The notes: generated from the letters alone by a model not told the origin. 64,000 nt of DNA from CAVRAZ01 sp963719135 (GCA_963719135.1 CAVRAZ010000001.1:558001-622000); one strand, 5' to 3'; counted from the first letter of the stretch, positions 24,762 through 35,109 are shown. Translations and numbers: made by a program.

Positions 24762-25955
24762 CTAGTCAAGACCGAGAACGCGGCAAACGGTTTCGGCTAT
24801 CATGCGTTCTTCGTCTGTATGAATAACGCGCACGGCGACCTGGCCGGCGTCCGCGGAAATCACGGCTTCATTCGCCGCGTTTCGCTTTTCTTCGAGTTCG
24901 ATTCCAAGAAACTCCAGTCCGTCGCAAATCCGGGCGCGGACCCTGGGCGCGTTCTCGCCGATGCCGCCGGCGAACACCAGCGTGTCCAGTCCGCCCAAGG
25001 CCGCCGCGAATGCGCCGATCCATTTCTTGACCTGGTAGCAAAACAGCGCGACCGCTTCAGCCGCCCGCACGTCCTGCGTTTCACGCTCGAGCAAATCACG
25101 CATGTCGGAACTGGTTTCGGATATCCCGAGCAGCCCGGACTGGGAATTGACCATCACGTTGAATTGCTTCGCGTCCATTTTTTCAGTGCGCGCCAGATAC
25201 CAAACCAGTCCGGGATCGAGATCGCCGGAGCGGGTGCTCATCGGCACCCCGGCGGTCGGGGTGAAACTCATGCTCGTGTCCACGGGTTTGCCGTCACGAA
25301 CCGCCGCCAGGCTCGCACCGTTGCCGAGGTGGGCGAGGATGACCCGGCCTTGCACCGCTTCCGATCCGGCCAGGCGGGCCAGTTCTCCCATGAGAAACGC
25401 ATACGACAACCCGTGAAACCCGTAGCGCCGCACTCCCTGCGCTTCGTAGCGGCGCGGAATTGGCAACAGTTGCGCCACGCGCGGCAGGTCATGGTGAAAT
25501 GCCGTGTCGAAACACGCCACTTGCGGCAGGTCGGGAAATCGGCGGTGAAACGCCTCGGTCAGCAGGATCTCCTCCGGCAGGTGCTCGGGATCGAATGGAC
25601 TGAGCCGGTGCAGCTCTTCAATCATTTCCGCGGTGATGCACTGCGGCTTACTGTACTTCGGCCCGCCATGCACCACGCGATGCCCGACGGCGGCCAATAC
25701 GTCACGCCCGCTGCGTTCCTCGATCCAATCCATCAGCGCGCCCACCGCTACGGTGTGATCCGGCGCCGTCACTGACCGTGAAACGTTGTCCGCCGGGTTC
25801 AAGCCTTTCACCCGCAAGCTGGCCTCCGGCAGTCCAATCCGCTCGATCCCGCCCTCCAGAATCCGTTGGAGCGAACCACCGGCCTCGAATAGCGCGAACT
25901 TGATGCTCGACGAGCCGCCATTGATCGTCAGGATGAGTGCGTGAGTTGGCGTCAT
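24762..25955 (-). CDS. ackA: Acetate kinase
   Basis: The 397-residue enzyme carries the ASKHA-fold motifs: INGGSSSIKFALFE at the N-terminus, GHRVVHGG, HLGNGASLAAVRDGKP, and the C-terminal FAGGIGENAPRVR. It converts acetyl-phosphate and ADP to acetate and ATP, the natural continuation of phosphoketolase. Its ATG overlaps the stop of the MFS gene (ATGA), so it is translationally coupled to a sugar transporter. Length is standard (about 400). Confidence 0.94.
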   Translation of the reverse strand: MTPTHALILTINGGSSSIKFALFEAGGSLQRILEGGIERIGLPEASLRVKGLNPADNVSRSVTAPDHTVAVGALMDWIEERSGRDVLAAVGHRVVHGGPKYSKPQCITAEMIEELHRLSPFDPEHLPEEILLTEAFHRRFPDLPQVACFDTAFHHDLPRVAQLLPIPRRYEAQGVRRYGFHGLSYAFLMGELARLAGSEAVQGRVILAHLGNGASLAAVRDGKPVDTSMSFTPTAGVPMSTRSGDLDPGLVWYLARTEKMDAKQFNVMVNSQSGLLGISETSSDMRDLLERETQDVRAAEAVALFCYQVKKWIGAFAAALGGLDTLVFAGGIGENAPRVRARICDGLEFLGIELEEKRNAANEAVISADAGQVAVRVIHTDEERMIAETVCRVLGLD

Positions 25956-27325
25956 AATGCCCGTGGATGCTTTCCCGAGCGCCAGTGCGCTTCAATCTGT
26001 TCAAGACTCTTCCCTTTGGTTTCCGGCACCAGCCGATAAATGAAGATCCAAGCGGCGACAGCGATCACGCCGTATAACCAGAAAGTCCCCGCATGCCCCA
26101 GAACCGCCACCAGGGTCAGGAATGTCACAGCTACCACCAGGTTCATTCCCCAATTGGTAACTGTCACGGCACTCATGGCCGCACTGCGGATCTTTAAAGG
26201 ATAGATTTCGGAAATCAGCAGCCAGAAGATCGGCCCGAGTCCAAAAGCAAAACAAGCGACATAGATCACCAGGCCGCCAACGGCCGCATAACTTTTGAAA
26301 CTCGCCAACTGTTGGAACTGGAAGGCAGCGCCCAAGATCGCCAGGCCGATAATCTGGCCGGCAACGCCGATCAATATCAAAGGCCTCCGGCCGACGCGGT
26401 CCAGCAGGAAGATGGCCAGCACATGAAAACACCACATCACCATGGTCAACCCCGCCCCGGCCAGGATCGCGGGACCTGCGGCCTTAATGCCGACGAACTT
26501 GAAAATAGTCGGGGCGTAATAGATGACCGTGTTAATGCCGGTTATCTGCTGAAATACGGCCAGCCCCAATCCGACAATCAAAGGCATCCTGAGTGAAGGC
26601 TGGAATAGTCCAGCAACCCCGCCGTGGCCCTGCTTTTCCATGCTTTGCTGGATGTCCGTGATTTCCGGGCTTACGTCTGATGCAGTCCGTACGCGCTGTA
26701 AAGCCCGCCGCGCCTGTTCCACCTTTGACTTGCTGATCAACCAGCGCGGGCTATCGGGTAGCCGCCACATTCCAATGACCAGGGCGATAGAGGGTATGGC
26801 CGCCAGGCCAAACATATATCGCCATCCCTGGATGCCGGAAAATGCATAGTCCACCAGGTAGGCAACCACGATGCCGGTGGTAATCGCCAGCATGTTGACT
26901 GCCACCAGTGCACCGCGGACTTTTGCCGGCACCAGTTCGGCTATGTACATCGGAGAAATAAATGAAGCAATGCCGATAGCGATTCCGCTCACTATCCTGG
27001 CAGCAATCAACCACGTAACCGTTGGTGCCAGAGCCGTGCCGGCGGCGCTTAGCGTAAAGATAATGCCGGCCAGCATTATCATTGTGCGGCGCCCGAATCG
27101 GTCAGTCAGGGCACCGCCAATAACAGCACCGATAACGGCACCGACTAGAACGGAACTGACGACAATCTCCTCCATGGTGGCCGATAGAGAAAACTGATTT
27201 TTAATGAACAGTATGGCCCCGGAAATAACGCCCGTGTCATAGCCGAAGAGCAAGCCCCCAATAGCGGCGACCCCGACAGCGACATAAACAAAACCGTTCA
27301 CTTCCGATAGGGCGTTATTTTTCAT
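25952..27325 (-). CDS. Sugar-porter family MFS transporter
   Basis: The 457-residue protein has 12 membrane helices and the sugar-porter signatures: GYDTGVISGAILFI in helix 1, DRFGRRTMIM after helix 2, LPDSPRWLISK before the central loop, DRVGRRPLILIG and PETKGKSLEQIE at the end. It imports a sugar with H+ (galactose, xylose or arabinose type); which one is not readable. The ATG at 27325 overlaps the end of the glucoamylase gene; 24 upstream codons are not family-like. Its coupling to acetate kinase suggests the imported sugar feeds the phosphoketolase route. Confidence 0.9.
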   Translation of the reverse strand: MKNNALSEVNGFVYVAVGVAAIGGLLFGYDTGVISGAILFIKNQFSLSATMEEIVVSSVLVGAVIGAVIGGALTDRFGRRTMIMLAGIIFTLSAAGTALAPTVTWLIAARIVSGIAIGIASFISPMYIAELVPAKVRGALVAVNMLAITTGIVVAYLVDYAFSGIQGWRYMFGLAAIPSIALVIGMWRLPDSPRWLISKSKVEQARRALQRVRTASDVSPEITDIQQSMEKQGHGGVAGLFQPSLRMPLIVGLGLAVFQQITGINTVIYYAPTIFKFVGIKAAGPAILAGAGLTMVMWCFHVLAIFLLDRVGRRPLILIGVAGQIIGLAILGAAFQFQQLASFKSYAAVGGLVIYVACFAFGLGPIFWLLISEIYPLKIRSAAMSAVTVTNWGMNLVVAVTFLTLVAVLGHAGTFWLYGVIAVAAWIFIYRLVPETKGKSLEQIEAHWRSGKHPRAL

Positions 27326-29772
27326 CCGTCGCACTCCGTTCAGCAGAGGCAGTTCCATCCCGATGGAAAGCGCCGACGCGAACGCTGAAGTCCGCACTTT
27401 CCCAATGACCGGCGTCCGGCCAGTAGAAAGTGAATTTGACCTGCTTTCCTTCGTGAAGCGCTTGGGTCGTCAGATCGGCGATGTGTATCCCCAGCCCCAC
27501 ATCGTGGGTCGTTACGTCCTGGACTGTGTTCCAATCATCGGCGCTCCAGTGAATGACGGCAGGCGCGAGCGTCTCGATGCGCAACATTTTGCCGGCAGGC
27601 AGCGAGCGAATCTTGTGGTTGAACCGCCACACCAGGCGCGGTGATACGGTTTTCCCAGTCAGGTAGCGTTGCACGGTTTGCGGCGGCAGATCGAAGAGTC
27701 GCCCGTCGCGCAGTGAGCGCCGCAGCTTGAGATACTCGGCGTGCGCCCACACCAGCGGCATGGCCGAGCCGGAAGGCCGGCCAAAATGCAGTTCGCGTTC
27801 CGGTATATCCGGAGAGTCCCAGACTTGCTCCGAGATCAGGCCGCCTTCGTTGGCGAGGGATTCCATTGCGGCCAGAAGTCTTTTTGCGATGTCGACCCGG
27901 CCTGCTGCCAGTTCGTAGTGGGCCCGCTCGCCGGTGAGCAGCGGCCAGCCACGGCCAATTCCCGTTCCGTCAAAAGGCGCGCCATCCTCATGCTCGCCAT
28001 AGCCATCGTCGTTGTAGCGATGCCAGACGGGGCCGGACGGCGTCTCCACCTTGAGCAAGGCGTCGATGACTTTTGCCGTGTCGCGAATGCGCGGGTCATC
28101 GGTCGCGCGTACACCAAAACGCACCAGGGCCAGGGCGTCGGGACTCACCAGATGTTTGGCAAGGCGGGTGTCCTCGGCGGCCGCAACGTTCTTGACCTGC
28201 ACATTCTCCTGGAAACGCGGCACGCCTTCCACCGTCTCCTGTCGGTGCGATCCGGACGTAATACCCATCGACCTTGAACTTCCGGCACCAGTCCGTGCCG
28301 GACACGTACATCCAGCGATCGATGGAAGTGTGCCACACATCGGCGATCTCGCGGAGGTAGCTTGCAATGGATGCTTCGTGATTCAAGTCGGCCATATCCG
28401 CCGCCGCCAGGAGTGCGGCGATTTCCGCCGCGACCGTGAACGGTGAATAGCCGGGATCTTCCTCCCAGCGATCCTGCGGGCTCACCGGGCCGTTGCGGAC
28501 CAGATAGCCTGCGGCTTTCTTGCACCATCGGCCAGAACCGGGCCACATCGGCCTCGGTCAATGCCTTTTCGCGATGGGCCAGGTCCGCCAGGAGAATCGG
28601 CAATGCCGTCTCGTCCATTTGGATTCCGTTCCAATAGGGGGAGCCATCCAGCCACATGTTCTGCGCCCAGTGCCCATCCGGCTGCTGGGTGGTCTGCAAA
28701 TAAGCGAGCACGCGGCGCACGTCCTCGTGTGCGCCGACAGCGAGCAAGCCGCCGGCCGTTTCCACCATGTCACGCGACCAGACGAGATGGTAGCCGCCCA
28801 GATCGTCGTCACCCTTGCTGAATCCCCACGGGATGGAGAGGCTGGCGATGAGAGCGCCGGGTGCCGTCTTGGACTCGTGGGTGCGCAGGACGGCGAGGCT
28901 GATCCGGGAAAGATCGCCCGGACTGTGCCCGCTCTTTTCGGCGATGCGTGCGTCGTCGTCCATTCCTGCCAGCCGGCGATATAGTCGCGCTTGGCCTTGT
29001 CAAATCCGTCGCGAAGGCTGGCGATGGCATTGCGGGCCGCTGCTTCCGGGTCATTGCCAAAACCGAGCGCCAGAACGAAGTCTCCCTGCGACTTGACAAG
29101 ATCGATCTCGGCCGTCAGGGCCACATTGCCGTTCTCGGCCCGCGTGTATTCCCAGGTCATCTGTTTGTGCGCCTTCAGGTCCTGCCAGCCGTCAGACGAA
29201 CCGACGTAGCCGACCGACCGCTTCGTCCACGGAGCGGAGCATGCCAGCGCCAAGGCGTTGCCGTTGCGCTGCGCAAACAGCAGCGGCGTGCCCTCAAATT
29301 CGTCCACCCAGGCGGTATTGCCGCCGCCATGGTTCCCCAGGTGCGGCGCGAGCAGGACATGCAGGTGATAACCGGATAACGCGCCTTGCTGCGGGATAAA
29401 CTGGACCCGCTGCAACACCGTGTCGCGATGCGGATCGGTCACAATCTGCTTTTCGATGCGGTAACGGCCATCACGGCAGGTGTTGACCAACCGGAAGCCC
29501 GGCACACCGTCGGCCAGCCAGTGAACTTCGGAGTCGGCGTCACGTTTCTCCTCGGAGAAAAAATCCGCTCCGTCCGTGACGATCAACCCCATGTCGCGGA
29601 CGCAGGCCTGGTCAATGCGCGGGTAATAGATCTCGTTGAAGATGCCATGGCTCAGCGTGAACCAGACGTGGCTATTGTTGCTGAGGGCGGTGCCGACGCC
29701 GGTTTTAGCGCTGGAAGTCCAGCGCGCCGGAGTTCCGGGCCCGCCTGGCGCAAAACGCTTTGGCGTACACAT
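27315..29772 (-). pseudogene. GH15 glucoamylase, broken by three frameshifts
   Basis: The complete gene for a GH15 glucan 1,4-alpha-glucosidase (about 819 codons) can be read only by changing frame three times: near 28950-28965, near 28525-28540 and near 28235-28250. The N-terminal beta sandwich (SHVWFTLSHGIFNEIYYPRI) is in one frame, the (alpha/alpha)6 barrel in the next three (GYHLVWSRDMVETAGGLL, WLDGSPYWNGIQMDETALPI, then WPLLTGERAHYEL with a likely catalytic Glu). The enzyme would release glucose from starch or glycogen chains. Either it is a decaying pseudogene or the assembly has errors here. It overlaps the start of the MFS gene. Confidence 0.85.
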
Positions 29773-29964
29773 GATATGTCCTTACGGTCTGTTGATTTCT
29801 GTGATCAGCCACCCTGTGCCAAGTCGGAGCAACCGTCCACGAAGGCGGTGCAGGTGCGGTAACCCGACCCAGCGATTTGTTCATGCGCCGAACTGAGGTG
29901 GGCACGACACAGCATTTCTGCGGCACAATGCGCTCCAGTGCCTCGCGGGCTCAGTAGAACGCAC

Positions 29965-30495
29965 CTATTGAGTTGCCAATACCCCTGAATGGGCGGCGAT
30001 TTGTGCCGCACCGGTCGCTTCGAGGATGCTCTTGGCCTCGGCCACTTCGTCCACTGTTCCGTGAGCGATGACGAGGAACTTGTCCGACTTGAGCGCCGTC
30101 TCGTACTTCATGACGCTGTCTTTGGGAATGCCTATGCTGAACAGCCCGGCGCCCAATGCACTTAGGCCACCCACCACCACGGCGCCTTCCAGCCCGCCGA
30201 CAATCCAACCGACTAACGGACCGAACACGACGAGGGGACCGATGCCTGGGATCATGAAAAAGGCCGACCCAAACAACAAGCCCCAAAGGCCGCCCCAAAA
30301 GGCCCCCAGTTTGCCCCAGACCTTCATGCGGTCACCGGTATTGTAATAGCCTACGACGTGCTCTTCGGTGTGATAGTCTTTGCCCACGATGGACAGTTTC
30401 TTCATGTCGAACCCCGATCGCTGGAGCTCCTTGATGCTCGCTTCCGCCTCGGTGTGGGTGTTGTAGATCGCCACTACAGCGTTATTCTCAGCCAT
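29965..30495 (-). CDS. General-stress-type membrane protein (DUF1269-like)
   Basis: The 176-residue protein has an N-terminal alpha/beta part (AVVAIYNTHTEAEASIKELQ), a central Gly-rich hydrophobic pair of helices (WGGLWGLLFGSAFFMIPGIG and GWIVGGLEGAVVVGGLSALG) and a C-terminal alpha/beta part (KYETALKSDKFLVIAHGTVD). This layout matches the general stress protein/DUF1269 type, in which two helices are inserted in a soluble domain. Function is unknown; many homologues are stress-induced. It has its own gap of 190 bases before the glucoamylase remnant. Confidence 0.75.
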   Translation of the reverse strand: MAENNAVVAIYNTHTEAEASIKELQRSGFDMKKLSIVGKDYHTEEHVVGYYNTGDRMKVWGKLGAFWGGLWGLLFGSAFFMIPGIGPLVVFGPLVGWIVGGLEGAVVVGGLSALGAGLFSIGIPKDSVMKYETALKSDKFLVIAHGTVDEVAEAKSILEATGAAQIAAHSGVLATQ

Positions 30496-30784
30496 GATTT
30501 ACTCCTTGTTACGGTTATGTAGACACGCCTCCGGTCAAGAACCCTCCAGCCATGCGTTTTGCCAGGGGTTCCCACCGCTCAAATTCGTTTCCCTTTCCAC
30601 AATCCAGACATCTGCCGGGTGACATCCGGTCCTGCCTCATTCTCCGCTTCCGTCCAAGTCGGTCTGTGCGACAGCGTAAATAAAACGGAAACAGGGCCGG
30701 CAGCCCGAGGAGCCGTCACTCAATGCCTTCATCGATAAGTTGCAATGTAATGCGTGGTCGCAGCGGCGGTTACCTTCGCGCCAC

Positions 30785-31876
30785 TCATGCCTGCCTGGCC
30801 TTCACCAGCACAGCGCTTTGGGACGCTATGCAGTCCATCAGATCGCTCCATGACTTGGCGAATGCGGCGGTGCCTTCCCGCTGGAGGTCGGCGGCCAGCG
30901 TCGCATCGTTGACGCCCGCGCGGGTAAATTCCGCTAGCACCGTTTCGGCATCACCGCCATCGAAGCGCATGGTGTCCTTCACTTTCCCGTGATCAGCGAG
31001 GGCGAGCAGCGTCTTTTCGGGCATGGTGTTGATCGTATCCGGCGCTGCCAGCGCTTCGATGTAAAGAACGTCCGAGGCTGCCGGATCCTTGGTCCCGGTG
31101 CTGGCCCACAGCAAGCGTTGCGTCCGGGCGCCGGAAGCGGCAAGTATCTGCCAACGCTTTGATGCGAGCAGATCGCGGTAGGCTTTGTTGATGCGCATGG
31201 CGATAGCGATGCCGAGACGGTTGCGGAGCGCATCTGAAACCTTGTCCTTGACCGCTACGTCCCACCGACTGATGAAAATCGATGCCACGGAAGCGACCCT
31301 AGGATCGAGCTTGGCGGCGATGCGTCGCTCGATGCCGCGCATATAGGCTTCGGCCGCCGCGATGTAGTGCTCGCGTGAGAACAGCAGTGTGACATTGACC
31401 GGCACGCCCGCGAAGATCGTCTCCTCGATGGCCGGAATGCCGGCGCGGGTACCCGGGATCTTGATGAATAAATTGGGGCGTTGCGCACGCGCATGCAGTT
31501 GCGCCGCCGCCTGGATGGTGCCGGCGGTATCGTCCGCGAGCAGGGGCGATACCTCCAGCGACACCCAACCGTCGGCACCATCAGTGGCATCGTGGATCGG
31601 CCGGAAGAGATCAGCGGCCTGGGTCAGATCCTCCAGTGCAAGTTCGAAAAACAAGGCCTCGCCTGACTTGCCCGCATGCGCTTTTTCGCGGATGGCGTCA
31701 TTGTAGAAATCACTGTTCTTGATCGCGTGCTCGAAGATAGTAGGATTGGAGGTGAGCCCCGTCACCGCCAACTCCCTGACATAACGGCTGAGTGTGCCAC
31801 TCGTCAGAAGCTCGCGCGTGATGTTGTCGAGCCAGAGGCTTTGACCGAGATCGTGCAGTTGTTGTGTTGAGTTCAT
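30785..31876 (-). CDS. tal: Transaldolase
   Basis: The 363-residue TIM-barrel enzyme moves a dihydroxyacetone unit from sedoheptulose-7-phosphate to glyceraldehyde-3-phosphate. It has the early GLTSNPTIFEHAIKNS segment, the Schiff-base lysine in NLFIKIPGT (Lys139) and the phosphate-site region SIFISRWDVAVKDK. This is the longer bacterial type (about 360-380), often found next to transketolase and zwf. It begins 10 bases after the end of the HAD gene, whose last codons contain its AGGAG ribosome-binding site. Confidence 0.93.
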   Translation of the reverse strand: MNSTQQLHDLGQSLWLDNITRELLTSGTLSRYVRELAVTGLTSNPTIFEHAIKNSDFYNDAIREKAHAGKSGEALFFELALEDLTQAADLFRPIHDATDGADGWVSLEVSPLLADDTAGTIQAAAQLHARAQRPNLFIKIPGTRAGIPAIEETIFAGVPVNVTLLFSREHYIAAAEAYMRGIERRIAAKLDPRVASVASIFISRWDVAVKDKVSDALRNRLGIAIAMRINKAYRDLLASKRWQILAASGARTQRLLWASTGTKDPAASDVLYIEALAAPDTINTMPEKTLLALADHGKVKDTMRFDGGDAETVLAEFTRAGVNDATLAADLQREGTAAFAKSWSDLMDCIASQSAVLVKARQA

Positions 31877-31886
31877 GCTATCTCCT

Positions 31887-32560
31887 ATTGCGTGCAGCCG
31901 GTTTTGGCGGTGCCGAGCAAGGTGGGAAAGTCGTAATTGATCAGCTCGCCGATGTACTCAATCGTTATGTCAGCCGGCGGGTAGGCAGCGCTATTTTCAG
32001 GGTCGTGTGCGTAATGTCCCTGGCGCGGAAAGACGCTTGTCAGACGATCCCCCCCAGACTTTTTTCATCGCCACCAGAATGCGCAGCTTGTCGTCCACCA
32101 TGATGTAACGACAGGCCGGGTAACACTGCTCGAGGTCATCCAGCATCTGCTCTTTGTGCAGATAAATGAGCACCCGGCACTCGACCGCGTCCCACAATCC
32201 CGATTGCTGTACCTTGCGCGGCTGGAACACCACGTCGCCATCCGACAGAATCACCGTCTGCCCCCAACGGCGGAGATGCGCGATGACAGCGAGCGCGCCG
32301 GGGTACAAGCGCTCTGCAAACGGATAGTCCACCAGAAATGAAGACATCATCAGCAGGCGCGGATCATTCATGACGCCGACAGGGTAGCGTTGCAAGGCGC
32401 CCGGATAGTCCGCATAACCGAGTTCAACGCGCAGCGCCTCGAAGATTTTCCAATACCGATCGCGGCTCTCATCGCCAAACGCCTGGGCAAGATGCGCGCT
32501 CAGGTCGGCGACGATGCGATCGTTATCCAGCAGGAATACCCGCTCGTCCGCCGCCGTCAT
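31887..32560 (-). pseudogene. HAD-family hydrolase, catalytic motif lost and frameshifted
   Basis: The first 170 or so residues read as a HAD-like phosphatase (GALQRYPVGVMNDPRLLMMS, TVILSDGDVVFQPRKVQQS, CRYIMVDDKLRILVAMKKVW). After KKVWG the frame shifts within a C7 tract (32049-32055) and the rest of the family C-terminus (GDRLTSVFPRQGHYAHDPEN) is found in another frame, ending at 31887. At the N-terminus the usual LLDVDNTLLDNDR has become LLDNDR, so the catalytic DxD loop is missing, probably by deletion between LLD repeats. The gene is likely inactive. It overlaps the truncated zwf by four bases. Confidence 0.75.
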
Positions 32561-33576
32561 TTTGCCGCCTTTACGAGTATTGGATTGTGCCAGCCCCCGT
32601 CTGCCGCAATGAGCGCGTCGGCCTGTTTCGGCCCCCAGCTGCCAGGCTTGTAGCGACGAGCCGGGTGGTGGGTAGTAAGCACCGGGTCGACCGCCGCCCA
32701 GGCCGCCTCAACCGCGTCCTCGCGGGTGAAGAGCGCGCCATCGCCGGCCATGGCGTCCGTCAACAGTCGCGCGTAGGGCGCTTCCTCCCCCGGCTGTTCT
32801 TCCAGCAGGTAGAGCTCGCGCTGGTCGCCGATGAACTCCTTGCCGGCACGCTTGACGCGCGCGGCGAGGGCAACGGCGGAGTTGGGAGATATCCGGAAGC
32901 GCAGATAATTGGCGCGCCCGTCGACCGGCCGGGAATCGTCGAACAGCCTTTGCGGTGGCGGCTTTAACTCCACCATGACCTCGGCCGCGGTTGCAGCCAG
33001 ACATTTGCCGGAGCGCAGGTACCACGGCACCCCTGCCCAGCGCCACGAGTCGATGAACAGCCGCAGGGCGCAGAACGTCTCGACATCCGATCCCTTCGCC
33101 ACGCCCGGCTCCTTGCGGTAGCCGGCGTACTGGCCGCGCACCACGTCGTCCGCATGCAGGGGACGCATGGCCTGGAACACCTTGGCTTTCTCGCTGTGGA
33201 CAGCGCCATAGCCCTGATAGGCCGGCGCCTCCATGGCCAGCAGCGCGACGACCTGGAACAGGTGGTTCTGGATAACATCGCGCAGGCAACCGGCGCTTTC
33301 GTAAAACGCGCCGCGGCCCTTCACGCCGAAATCCTCGGACAACGTGATCTGCACGCTGGCTACGTGGTTGCGGTTCCAGACCGGTTCGAGAAACGAATTG
33401 GCGAAACGGAAATAGAGGATATTCATGATCGCCTCTTTCCCGAGATAGTGGTCTATAACGCCGCGCCTGGCCATCGCATGGAGCGCCGGAAAAATCATCT
33501 TGTGGGCGAGGTCGCCGGTCACGCCGAAGATCACCAGCGCATCCGCCGAGGTCGTGCGGCTGTGGGTATTGCCCAT
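32557..33576 (-). pseudogene. zwf: Glucose-6-phosphate dehydrogenase, internally deleted copy
   Basis: This 339-codon frame keeps the N-terminal nucleotide-binding start (FGVTGDLAHKMIFPAL) and everything from IDHYLGKE to the C-terminus. It lacks 131 residues (41-171 of the intact copy at 43637-45049), including the EKPFG motif and most of the NADP domain. The deletion is clean and in frame (RRGV joined to IDHYLG). It is almost certainly inactive as a dehydrogenase. The 3-prime 894 bases are practically identical to the intact copy while the short N-terminal part is only about 90% identical. Confidence 0.85.
32560..33453. repeat. zwf: Direct repeat A1 (zwf 3-prime part, truncated copy)
   Basis: About 894 bases match 43640-44533 at a constant offset of 11,080. 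Reading both copies side by side I see only two base differences (CAGCCCCCG versus CAGCTTCCG), which change one Gly to Ser. Such identity next to diverged flanks points to recent gene conversion or recombination, or to an assembly artefact. Confidence 0.85.
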
Positions 33577-33577
33577 C

Positions 33578-34597
33578 TCAGCGCCCCGCTTGCTTCTCAT
33601 CATGTCCGCCGAACTGCTTTCGCATCGCGGACAAAATCCGATCGGCATAGTCGGCATCGCCGCGTGACGTAAAGCGGTCGAAGAGCGCTGCATTGATTAC
33701 CGGCGCCGGCACGCCCTCGTCGATTGCGGCCAGTGCCGTCCAGCGCCCCTCACCCGAATCCGACACACGTCCCGAGAACCCGGTGAGCGCTGGATCCTCA
33801 ACCAACGCCGCTGCCGTCAGATCGAGGAGCCATGACGCCACCACACTGCCGCGCCGCCAGACTTCCGCGATCGCGGGCAGATCGAGCTCATACGCGTAAT
33901 ACTCCGGATTGCGCATCGGCGTGGTCTCGGCGTCGCTGTCGTGCGAGCGCTTACCGGCGTTGGCATTGCGCAGGATGTTCAGCCCTTCGGCATACGCCGC
34001 CATGAGGCCATACTCGATGCCGTTGTGGACCATCTTGACGAAATGGCCCGCGCCGGTCGGGCCGCAATGCAGATAGCCATGCTCGGCGGGGCCCGGACTA
34101 CCCTTCTTGCCCGGGGTGCGCGGCGCCGCCTCGACGCCGGGCGCGATGCTCTTGAAAATCGGGTCGAGGTGTTTCACGATCGGGTCGTCCCCGCCGATCA
34201 TCAGACAGTAACCGCGCTCCAGCCCGAACACCCCGCCGCTGGTGCCACAATCGACGTAATGTATGCCCTTGCGCTCGAGCGCCTTCGCTCTCAGGAGGTC
34301 GTCGCGATAGTAGCTATTGCCGCCGTCAATGATGATGTCACCGGCATCCATGCACGCGGCCAGTTCCTCGACCGCCTTGCCGGCCACGCCGGCGGGAACC
34401 ATCACCCAGACCGCGCGTGGTTTGGCCAGCTTCGTGATCAGCTCGTCGATCGAGGCGGCACCCTCGACGCCGCTACCCGCGATATTTTTCACCGCGCTGG
34501 GGTTCACGTCGTAGACGACGCACTGGTGGCCGTCCTTCGTCAAGCGCCGCACCAAATTGGCGCCCATACGTCCTAATCCGATCATGCCGAGTTGCAT
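33578..34597 (-). CDS. gnd: 6-phosphogluconate dehydrogenase, decarboxylating (short type)
   Basis: The 339-residue enzyme has the N-terminal Rossmann motif GLGRMGANLVRRL (7-19), the coenzyme loop VVYDVNP, substrate region YVDCGTSGGVFGLERGYCLM and catalytic Lys/Asn region GAGHFVKMVHNGIEYGLM. It oxidises 6-phosphogluconate to ribulose-5-phosphate and CO2. The length is that of the short NAD-preferring type (about 300-340) rather than the E. coli type (468). The sequence YDVNPSA at the cofactor site has an Asp, which fits NAD preference, though this is inference. It is the first gene of the gnd-zwf-HAD-tal row. Confidence 0.93.
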   Translation of the reverse strand: MQLGMIGLGRMGANLVRRLTKDGHQCVVYDVNPSAVKNIAGSGVEGAASIDELITKLAKPRAVWVMVPAGVAGKAVEELAACMDAGDIIIDGGNSYYRDDLLRAKALERKGIHYVDCGTSGGVFGLERGYCLMIGGDDPIVKHLDPIFKSIAPGVEAAPRTPGKKGSPGPAEHGYLHCGPTGAGHFVKMVHNGIEYGLMAAYAEGLNILRNANAGKRSHDSDAETTPMRNPEYYAYELDLPAIAEVWRRGSVVASWLLDLTAAALVEDPALTGFSGRVSDSGEGRWTALAAIDEGVPAPVINAALFDRFTSRGDADYADRILSAMRKQFGGHDEKQAGR

Positions 34598-34720
34598 CGA
34601 GAATCTCCTTTCTTACGTTGGCGATGAGAATCAGACCCGGATCGCCCTTCGGGGCATCGGCCAGGATGTATCCGCCGCGCTGTAAGCCATCGGCGGCGGC
34701 ACACCGTGCGCGGTCGCGCG

Positions 34721-34921
34721 TTAGGCACGTCTTGTCGCGTCAACACCAGCGCCACCGTGCGCGGCCAGGCCGTTCATGATCGAACCCATCGCATGCCCGC
34801 GCACGCCGCAATGCAAATTGCGCCCGGCGGGGGTCCGACCACCGCCAACGGAACCCTGCCTGTCGCTGACGACCGCGCCGGCTGGCTCGAAATCTCCCAA
34901 TCCCTTCAGCGCAGAACTCGT
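34721..34921 (-). pseudogene. tkt: Transketolase fragment
   Basis: About 60 codons read ALKGLGDFEPAGAVVSD then GRNLHCGVRGHAMGSIMNGL on the minus strand. They match the intact transketolase in this window (ALKGLGDFNPPATNN and GRNLHFGVREHAMGAIVNGL). The catalytic Glu of REHAM is replaced by Gly, and no sequence before or after matches. It is a decayed internal piece of a second transketolase gene, lying upstream of gnd. Confidence 0.75.
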
Positions 34922-35109
34922 CCAAAAAAGCAGCAGGAATTGCGGTCGAAGGCTCGGGACTCATCGGAGGTTTCCTTGTCTTATCAGCACGCAGCCGATT
35001 GTCCGCGCACGTTGCAATCAACATGTGAGACCCTGCTGCGAGCCGACAGTTCCACCGGCGATGATGCGCAAAGCCTGTACAGCGATCGCAGCAATCCACT
35101 TCAAAGCAG

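Noticed and set aside
27315..32560. Programmed frameshifting as an explanation for the broken GH15 and HAD genes
   Set aside because: No slippery heptamer with a downstream structure is apparent and several independent lesions are present, so decay or sequencing error is simpler.
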